DNA from: Ariolimax columbianus
Lineage: Eukaryota; Mollusca; Gastropoda; Stylommatophora; Arionidae
Reading direction: 5' to 3'
DNA length: 64,000 bases
Assembly (NCBI GenBank): GCA_036924085.1
Contig: JAVGWX010000005.1
Coordinates: 97,378,172 to 97,442,171, forward strand
In this document: piece after piece, positions 56,529-64,000 of the stretch
Layout: every line of letters starts with the position of its first letter
Position numbering within the stretch: position 1 is the first letter of the stretch
Translations under genes and position numbers: made by a program
Notes under the pieces: model-generated
Databases searched by the model: none
Seen by the model: only the letters and a program-made list of their open reading frames with translations
What the model was told of the DNA's origin: nothing

Positions 56529-57005
56529 GCTGTCCGAAAGGGAAACAAGTATTACAACCTGAAAATGATCCTTGTGCTACCTTTTTTCTGGGATAACAAA
56601 AACAAAGATATGCGTTATTTTCGGAACCTTTGTTTCGAATGTATGAACATTTTGTGTTATAAATATTTTTTAAAAATATTTTGTGTGAATATTTGTACTT
56701 TTACTTCTATGAATATGAAAGTATGTTTATTTTTCTTTTATGTGTAGCTGTTTTTCTATATAATTTTGTGTCTTAATGCACAATCACAAAACGAGTCGTA
56801 TGTTCGCAACATCATTTACCGATATTGTAAAACAGAAAATGACACGTGGACCCATTTATATCTGTTGTAAAATGTAACGAGATGTTCCACTTTTCTTAAG
56901 AGATTAAAAGCTAGAATTTCAGTTCCATCAGGCACGGGTTAAAGGTCAGTATGTCAGTGTTGCATCAGAATAAATCCACAGCTCAATATCCATTTTTAAA
57001 TGTTT
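56529..57005. other. AT-rich unassigned sequence
   Basis: No gene or repeat was recognised. Confidence 0.4.
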
Positions 57006-57009
57006 CTAA

Positions 57010-57245
57010 TGTCACTAGGAGCATGTTGGTAGCACACTGGGTAGAACTCTTCTTTCTCGCGGCAAAGGTACAGATTCAAACCTCGGCCTCATATCACTCC
57101 AGTCTACCCAGTTGTAAGTCAGTACCTGAATAGCAGTTAGAGACAGCAAAACAGCGATGGAGACGGGTGGTTTTCTAATCTCAACTCACACCAGAAAACA
57201 GAGATCTAATTCAATGAACTTCGTTCCACTTTATCGCCGACGACT
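57010..57245 (+). mobile_element. tRNA-derived SINE, copy 3
   Basis: The head is gttggtagcacactgggtag (A-box-like), followed by tctttctcgcggcaaagg and B-box-like agattcaaacctcg. The core is cagtctacccagttgtaagt, and the tail gatctaattcaatgaacttc matches copy 2 at 46515-46540. This is the most complete copy; promoter boxes are near tRNA spacing. Confidence 0.7.
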
Positions 57246-57289
57246 GTGTGTGGATGCCTTTACATGTTAATGTCCACTTGACAAATTTA

Positions 57290-58093
57290 CGACACGGAAA
57301 TGGCTTACATTAGCTACTGCCGCTTAACAACTCATCTCGAGCAGAAGCTACTTCCAGACAGTCAATGTGGTTTCCGAGCTGGTCATGGGACCGTTGACAT
57401 GATTTTTGCAGCTCGTCAAATCCAAGAGACATGCCAGGAACAGCATCTTGACCTGTAAACGACTTTTGTCGACCTGACAAAGGCCTTTGACACCGTCAAC
57501 AGGGACGGACTCTTGAGAATAATTGCGATATTCGGTTGTCCCGAAAAATGCATCACAGTCGTCAGTCAGTTTCATGATGGCATGTAAGCCCGTGAGTACG
57601 CCGCATGTAAGTACTGAATGATGGTGAACTTTCTGCATTATAGTCATAAATGGAGTCAAACAGGGCTGTGTGCTGGCCTAACACTTTTTAGCATGGTATT
57701 TGCAGCCATGCTTTCGGATGCAATACGTGACTTTGACACTGGCATACAGATCAGATACCGGACGGATGGGCAGCTATTCACTCTGAGGCGCCTAAGGCCC
57801 TCACAAAGGTGAAGGAAGCAACTATCTTAGATTTCCTCTTTGCCGCCGACTTCGAAATTAACACGTGATCAGACCAGACTATGCAAGCAATCATGAATGA
57901 GCTCTCAAATTCGTGCACTAATTTTGGTCTTACTGTAAACATCACGAAAATGGAGGTCATGTTTCTACCAGTGCCCGGGGAGCCCTTCCACGAACCAAAC
58001 GTCTCTGTACAGGGACAAAGCCTAAAAGCAGTTGATAGAATTAACTACCTTGGCAGTACCCTTACCATAAAAGGAAATATTTACTATGAGATC
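57290..58093 (+). pseudogene. RTE-like LINE, reverse transcriptase, left piece
   Basis: In frame with small breaks, the plus strand reads LPDSQCGFRAGHGTVDMIFA, TFVDLTKAFDTVNRDGLLRI, GVKQGCVLAP, then a decayed active-site block and VDRINYLGSTLTIKGNIYYEI. These are the ordered RT motifs of an RNase H-lacking LINE. The usual YADD/FADD is corrupted (FAADFEI at about 57838). The 5' part, including the endonuclease, is missing. It is interrupted at 58093 by LINE copy B and continues at 59970. Confidence 0.85.
58081..58093. repeat. Target-site duplication, left copy
   Basis: ttactatgagatc, repeated exactly at 59957-59969. Removing the insert and one copy restores the continuous RTE-like frame across the junction. 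Confidence 0.9.
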
Positions 58094-59956
58094 TTCCTCT
58101 TCTTCTTCTTCATCGTACGCAGTCAGACATCCACCTTAATGTTTTCGAAAAATGCAGCCATCATCCTGAGGCTGTCGACACTGCCATAGAGCTTGTCTAG
58201 TATTGCCACTGGTGATGGCCACATCTGCTCTCTCTGATCCTCGTATGTCGGGCAGTTTTGCAGCAAATGTTCAGCGGTCATTTTCCGGGTACCACACGGG
58301 CATTCGTCAGTGCCACCTATCTTCAATTTGTGGCCAGTGCGAAGTCTGAAGACCACGACCTGCTCTCTTCTGTTCAACTGGTAATAGGCATCGTTTTTGG
58401 TGTAGCCAGTATGTTCGGTTTCCCATTTGGTCATGTATCTAGCTCTAATATGCCGTTTTGACTCTTCGTATGTCATATTAGTATCTGGTTGTGGTAGTCT
58501 TGCACCTTCCTTTGCCAGTCTGTCTGCCTCCTCGTTGTCTTGGATGTTGCAGTGGGATGGAACCCACTGTACCACTACCCTTTTCGGTGCGGACTGCTGG
58601 CATAGTTGACAGAGTACTGCTCTTAAGTCATTAAGCTCAGTATTTTTCTGGCTTTTCAGTGCTGTGGTTACGGCCAATGCATCTGTAAGCAGGACTATAT
58701 GGCTTTCATTCCTTTTACCTGTCACCATTTCTTGCACTGCCACCCTCAGTGCCTCTGCCTCCGCTCTGAAATTGCTTGTGTATTTTCCAGTAGCGAATGA
58801 CAGTGTTATTTTTTTGGTAGGGTCAGAAATTCTCCTGCCCCTCCGTTCTGTGTTGTGTTTGTTACAGAGCCGTTGGTGTATGCATGGGTCCAGTCCATGA
58901 ATGGGTAGTTTTCCGATATGTAGCTCAGGGTAGTATCTCTTCTTTCTTTTTCAGTCTGGCAGTTTTTGTTTCCAATACCTGGTATATTTTCTACCACCTC
59001 TGGAAATATATCCTGCCTCCAGATAGGTTTTCGTACAGTAGGGATGGGCTTTGGTGTTATTAGTGCGTTCATGGGCTCTTCGTACATCTTTGCTTTGGCT
59101 ATTTCTGCAAAGTTTCTCCGCTTTAGTTTCCCATTTCCGAAATTGTTTAGTCTCTGGTGCATTGGATGGTCAGTCAGTCTTCTGAGTTTCTCTGATTGCA
59201 GCTGGGCTCTGCAGTCTCTTCTGTCGGTTATGGGTTGCAGTTTTGTGATCTTTTCAAGTTCTACAATTGGCGTTGACTTCATGCCTCCTGATATAACTCT
59301 CATGGCTTGGTTTTGGAGTTTGCTAATTTTGTCGAAGTTCGCCTTTGCTGCTGTTGTCCATGCCGCAATGCCATACTCGAGAACTGGTCTCACTCTTCCA
59401 GTGTACAGTTTCTTTAGTATACTATCGTCTGCTCCCCAGCTTGTGCCAGCAAGTTTCCTCATGATTGCCATTCTTTCTCTGGCTCTCATTCGGTTTCTCT
59501 CGATCTGACTTTTCCATGTCATGCGCCGATCAAATGTGACTCCCAAGTAGTTTGGGTTGTCGCTTGTCTGCAAGTATTTGCCGTTAAGACTTAATTTGGT
59601 GTTTTGGGGTTTGTTTGACATCGAGAATATTGTACATGTGGTTTTTTCCTTGTTTATTTTGACCAGCCATGAGTTCGTCCACTCTTCCAGCGATGTTAGG
59701 GCCTGCTGCATACGATTTCTTGCTATGGTGAGATTCTTTTCAGAGGTCCACATAGCCAGATCGTCTGCGAACAAAGAGCTGTGGACTCTTCTTGGTATAT
59801 TGCCTGTTATATTATTTATATACACCAGGAAGAGTGTGAGTGAAAGTACTCCCCTTTGGGGTACTCTCTGCTCAAGTGTCACCTTTTTGCTCATCTGCCC
59901 TTGTACTTGAACTCTGGCCGTTCTGTTTTTGAGGTAGTGACTTATCCATTTATACA
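58094..59956 (-). pseudogene. RNase H-bearing LINE (I-like), copy B, longest of the three
   Basis: The minus-strand frame 58806-59972 begins inside the RT domain (WISHYLKNRTARVQVQGQ), then VPQRGVLSLTLFLVYINNI and SLFADDLAMW, the RT active site with both Asp. NYLGVTFDRRMTW, RPVLEYGIAAWTTAAKANF and DWTHAYTNGSV (RNase H) follow. After a frameshift at about 58800 the frame 58123-58743 gives HIVLLTDALAV, QWVPSHCNIQDNEEADRLA and CPCGTRKMTAEHLLQNCP. An internal deletion of about 25 bp removes NRLRYHLFN relative to copy A. The 3' tail is gaagaagaagaggaag. It is 5'-truncated, with no endonuclease or ORF1. It looks recently inserted, since most of the frame is intact. Confidence 0.93.
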
Positions 59957-59969
59957 TTACTATGAGATC

Positions 59970-60711
59970 CACAACAGGATTTCCAAGGCGAGTGCTGCTT
60001 TCGGAAGACTACGAGAAAATGGTTAGAACCGGCAGGGATTCGATGTTGCCACCAAGATTAGTGTGCTAGTCACCTTTTTGTACGCACGCGAAACATGGAC
60101 AGTCTATAGCAGGCATGTCAGGAAACTTAATCATTTCCATGTTAACTGTCTCCGCAGACTGCCCAGGAACGGTTGCAGGAGAGAGTGCATAACTCTGGGC
60201 CTTAGCAGGGAGAGACTCTCTAGCATCCATACGCTGCTACAGAGAGCCCAGATCAGATGGACAGGGCATGTTGTTCTCTAAACAACTATTGTACGGTGAG
60301 CTCATGACAGGATAGCGCTCGAAGGGGAGGAGGTTGTGGGGGGGGGGGGGGGACAAGGGAAACGATACATAGACACTTTAAAAGTTTATATGAAACGTTT
60401 CTCCATTGATGTTGCTGACTAGGAGCTGCTTGCTCCGAGCTGCTCAGACTGCCGCACTGCCGTCACACATGGTGCTTGCACTGCTGAGCAGAGGACAATC
60501 ACGGAGGCGCAGGAAAAGCAAAACTGCACGAAAGAAAAGAATGCAAGACTGTCCAACTAAAAATGCTGTTTAGGTAGGCCCTACATACGGTAGAGTTTGT
60601 AACCCTCAAATCGGACTGCACAGTCACATGCAGTCACATCCGAATAAACATGTCTGACGCTGTCGCTATTGTCGCTTGCGATGGGCATCTAACTAACTAA
60701 CTAACTAACTA
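59970..60711 (+). pseudogene. RTE-like LINE, right piece with 3' end
   Basis: Resumes with RISKASAAFGRLRENG, then YARETWTVYSRHVRKLNHFHV, NCLRRLPRNG and SIHTLLQRAQIRWTGHV, the post-RT part. It is followed by LYGELMTG and a C-terminal zinc-finger-like RVCNPQIGLHSHMQSH at about 60590-60650. The 3' end is ttgcgatgggcatctaacta plus (ctaa)n at 60680-60711, a short-repeat tail instead of poly(A). A G-run of about 16 bases lies at 60337-60352. Confidence 0.85.
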
Positions 60712-61025
60712 GCAATACTTATACATTGCACGCCTAAAATAATGTTGTCAAGTATGGAGACCCCGATAACTTTGGTTCATATCCCTAAAACTAGCATGAG
60801 TATTACCAATTGTAAATCCTGTTCTAACTGTACCGCTGAAGTTCAAACTCTTGAACACTCTGCGAATGAGATTTATAACAACAATCCCACATGTCAGCAG
60901 ATAGTCAACTTCACAAATACAGTGTCTGTACCGCCGGCTCTCAATGCTGGCTAATTCCAGCACCTCAGGAATTTATTAAGCCACGTAGCTGCCAGAAAGC
61001 GATCGACATTTTGATGGCTACCATT
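60712..61025. other. Unassigned non-coding sequence
   Basis: Two overlapping antisense frames of about 70 codons have no recognisable content. No repeat. Confidence 0.35.
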
Positions 61026-61029
61026 CCAC

Positions 61030-61215
61030 TGTGTTATATGAGGAACAAGAAGGCATTCACGCTTGCAGAAAGGGGAGGAGATTTTTAACAAGGCAACATT
61101 TCAATCACATACTTTGAGAAAAAGAGAGCTACCCAGAATGTAAGAAGAAAAATTAACCAACCAAACGACGACTGTCACACTCATGACTAGCAAGGACAGA
61201 TCATAATTTTTCGGG
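61030..61215 (+). repeat. Dispersed unknown sequence, copy 2
   Basis: Aligns with 36310-36490 (actttgagaaaaagagagct is exact), with frame-breaking changes throughout. See the entry at 36296. Confidence 0.45.
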
Positions 61216-61289
61216 GCGTCACGGACAAGGTACAAAAGACAGACCACATTTGTGTAGACGTTTTGGCTGTATATTTGGGGAGGAAGACC

Positions 61290-61625
61290 AAAGTCTGGTC
61301 AGGCACAAAATACTGATCAGACATGTTAGTCAGCTAAAATAAACTGGCCAAGACCCTCACCTTGTCTTCCTCGAAGACCTCCCTGGAAATGGGCTATTTT
61401 CTTGGCAGCCTTTCTAACTACGTGATCCCCGATGTGATCCCCCAATCCAAGCACAACCTCCTGGAGGACCCCAGTCCACATTCATCAGCACGCTCAGGAT
61501 GTGAGGAAAACTTCTGCAACTCACCACTAAACGTCCTTTTCATGGCGCACAAAAGAGTAACCCCACTCATTGTGGGCATTCGAAATAAGGGCAACGACTG
61601 TCTGTTTCACAATCATGCTCAACGA
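61290..61625 (+). repeat. Family X copy, single minisatellite unit
   Basis: gtctggtcaggcacaaaata plus ctgatcagacatgttagtca, then the arm gaagacctccctggaaatgg, gtgatccccgatgtgatccc, ctggaggaccccagtccaca and catggcgcacaaaagagtaa. A good match to 20525-20850 over about 300 bp. Confidence 0.8.
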
Positions 61626-63030
61626 TTCATCACTAGACTCAAAACTTGTCCTAGTTAAAGAGGAGCTCAAAGAAGGCTTGACTATGCGATTGTCGGTGTT
61701 ACTTTGTTTAGATCTCAATTGTTCAAATGTTTACTAATCTTCCTTTTATATTAATTTCACATTGTATCCTTGTTTCTGCTTGGAGAATATATATGCATTT
61801 ATAGTTCAATGTTCTTCTTAATTATTTCTTTTTCTTGCTTGTGAATTAACTATTTTTCTAGGGCACGTGATGATCGGTTGCAGGCTGCATGTGTTCCTCG
61901 GGCCGCATGTTTAAAACTCCTGTCATAAACAATATTGTAGATCTGGTGTTAATGTTTACCCATTTGGTTTCGTTTGGACTTAAAACGGCTTTAATTGATG
62001 CTTACAACATATCCATATTTTGGACCGTGTTCTTGAATTCCGCACGAGAGACTCCAACTGTCCTAACCTCCAATTCTGTTTCGGGTCCATGAAATTCTTA
62101 ATGGTCCTGTTCCTATGTGCTGTTGGCGAGCAGATTTGGCAAACATTGCGTTGATAATTGATGTCGTCAGTTAGAACTATTGTATATCGCCTATCGATTA
62201 TGTCCTATCGATTGACAGGTCACTGTTATTAAGTTCAATCTGTTGCCACAGACGTCATACATTGTTGGGGTTGTTATGGTATCAGCATCGTCAGTTGACT
62301 ACTGATTTTATATTAGCGTCAAACAGTCTGGATTTGATACTCTTAGTTACGTGTTCATGTTGCCTATCCATATAGTTAGGCAGATTATAAGGTGATGTTG
62401 AACAGCCGAGGAGCAAATGAAAGAGCATTTACAGTATTGCGCCTTGACCAACTGGGTTTTTGCTCTATTTGGAGAAAAAAAATAACTAGCATTTTCTGCT
62501 CACTAGCGACAGTCATGGCAAGTGAAGTTTTCTTCTCATTCCTATAAACAGACCCGCAGTAAACAAAAAAGCGTGATTAAACGCTATATCATATTTTTTT
62601 TTATTAAGCTGAACATTATCCAGAGAGAATGCTCCAGTTATGTTTAGGGAACAGCTAGATATGCTACGGCTTTATGCACAGTGTGACTGACATCCTGGTG
62701 TGGTTTCCATTCTTTGTGCTTTCTCCTCTCTGAGAAGGTTATACTCTGAACGTTTCCCGCTTTGTGGCGCTGTCAAAACAGTGTATTTTCCTGGAACTTG
62801 TATTAAGCAATCTCACGCTTCTAAGAATTAGCTTATACTTAGAAAAAGAACACACATTTAAGACTGTATGATGACTCTTAGAAAGAAAGAAAGGCCAGTA
62901 ATACTAGGTTAAATCAAGTCCAGGTCAACGGTCCTTAGCCTAGCTTTATTGAAACAAGTTTTTACGAGACAAAAATAAATATAATTTGTACGGCATATTT
63001 ACCAATGTTGGGATCACGATGAACTGTATC
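61626..63030. other. Unassigned non-coding sequence
   Basis: AT-rich, without an intact gene, RNA or repeat that I can identify. Confidence 0.4.
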
Positions 63031-63031
63031 A

Positions 63032-63185
63032 AAGCTGTTGTTATTGTTGTTGATGCTGTTGTTGGTATTGTTGCTGTTGTTGTTGCAGCTGTTATTGTTG
63101 TTGCTGGTATTGTTGCTGTTGTTGCTGATGCTGTTGTTGTTGGTGTTGCTATTGTTGTTGCTTTTGTTGTTGATGTTGGTGCTGA
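63032..63185. repeat. GTT/GCT trinucleotide microsatellite
   Basis: An impure (GTT)n tract with gctgttgttgttgc variants, about 150 bp. Val-, Leu- or Thr-rich frames on either strand are compositional. Confidence 0.92.
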
Positions 63186-63189
63186 GTTT

Positions 63190-64000
63190 ATGTAATCCTG
63201 CATGTTTCTTTGGTGTCGCGTTACACCGGCGCGTCTTACATCCAGAGGCGAATTAACAGAAAATGATCATGGATCATTCTGGCTGTGATGCTTCTCAATA
63301 AGTTCAGCACTGTTGGAACCAAGATGTCGACCACCACATCGTTGTCTAAACAGTTGTGACACATCGTGGCTCACAGAAGCGAGAGGTGGACGAAAAGTGG
63401 GATCTTGACCAGTATGATTCAGCTGACCCTGACACTAGTCTGGGCTCACAGCCGGTATAATGTAGACATCCAGGACCGCTTCACACGATGTAGATATTAA
63501 AACCTCTACAAATGCATGTATGTCGTAAATGCGATTAAAGTTGCGCTTACGGTAACCTCATCATGTGTAATAAATTACCGCAGATATCAGTGTTTTAGTG
63601 CAGCCTTTTTAACTTAGTAATTTAAAGAAGAGATAGCAAGCTTGACTGGGAGCAACATGAAATAGAGGAAAAAGCTAAGGCGAACATAATATGAAAGGAA
63701 TAAAAATCCAGCAGGAGGCAGGAACAGCATCCATTTATGCAATGCTTATATTGACAGACGACGTAAAACAGAGATCTTGTTACATCGCCTTTTTCAAAGC
63801 CATATTGTTTCGTCAAAACCCAGCACCGATGGCGTATCCGGGGGGTGGGGGGCACCCGAAGCAAGACAAGTATTACGCCCCCTTATTGTGGAACGCAGCA
63901 TCATCATTCAACTCTGTGTACTTAGTAAGTGTGTTCGGAATGTTTTTGTTGATAAAATCATCTTTTTCAGTATTGAATAATGTCTGGATTTGCAGGAAAG
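63190..64000. other. Unassigned sequence at the window end
   Basis: A possible worn family X fragment at about 63400-63450 (ttgaccagtatgattcagct, gaccctgac). Nothing else was recognised. Confidence 0.35.

Noticed and set aside
49076..56533. Target-site duplication of the older LTR copy
   Set aside because: Flanks cctg and gctg agree at only three bases. Too short to claim.
63038..63256. Val/Leu-rich frame resembling a transmembrane segment
   Set aside because: It is a translation of a GTT trinucleotide repeat.

Overview
This is eukaryotic, animal-type DNA. It has no dense bacterial gene order, no operons, no rRNA or true tRNA gene and no convincing host protein-coding gene. It is a repeat-dominated intergenic or intronic block, made of many minisatellite arrays plus layered retrotransposon and DNA-transposon remains. 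Mariner/Tc1-type transposases, RNase H-bearing non-LTR elements, tRNA-derived SINE copies with a core of the type seen in molluscs, and many polymorphic-looking minisatellites suggest an invertebrate, most likely a lophotrochozoan such as a mollusc. That assignment is inference, not proof.

Layout. 0-10 kb: minisatellites with units of 55, 20, 37, 43 and 30 bp. The 43-bp array is about 2.75 kb long and has inverted copies of a SINE-like element with a (GAA)n tail on either side. 10-16 kb: a decayed mariner transposase, a 25-bp and a 42-bp array, and a copy of a dispersed ~0.3-0.5 kb repeat (here called family X) that carries its own 38-bp minisatellite. 16-28 kb: AT-rich sequence, more arrays, two fragments of a second Tc1/mariner-superfamily transposase (one expanded internally into a 65-bp minisatellite), more family X, and a non-LTR RNase H fragment.

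29-34.7 kb holds the most striking object: a complete, apparently young LTR element with 972-bp terminal repeats of equal length and TG...CA ends, a CTAG target duplication, and a 3.7-kb interior. The interior encodes a single protein with an N-terminal CCHC zinc knuckle and a coiled coil, and has no protease, reverse transcriptase or integrase. An older relative with the same layout lies at 49.1-56.5 kb. It is broken by a LINE insertion and by a 56-bp minisatellite that grew inside it.

38-48 kb and 57-60.7 kb are LINE graveyards. One RNase H-bearing LINE family (I-like) has three insertions, at 40.2, 51.6 and 58.1 kb. All are 5'-truncated, all end in a GAA tail and all are flanked by 12-15 bp target duplications. 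One landed inside the older LTR element, where the young copy supplies the empty site. One landed inside an RTE-like LINE, and one inside a 46-bp tandem repeat. RTE-like 3' ends recur at 44.0 and 47.2 kb. The recurring theme is transposable elements landing in minisatellites and minisatellites growing out of transposable elements. The non-autonomous LTR family with one capsid-less zinc-knuckle protein is the best candidate for something undescribed.
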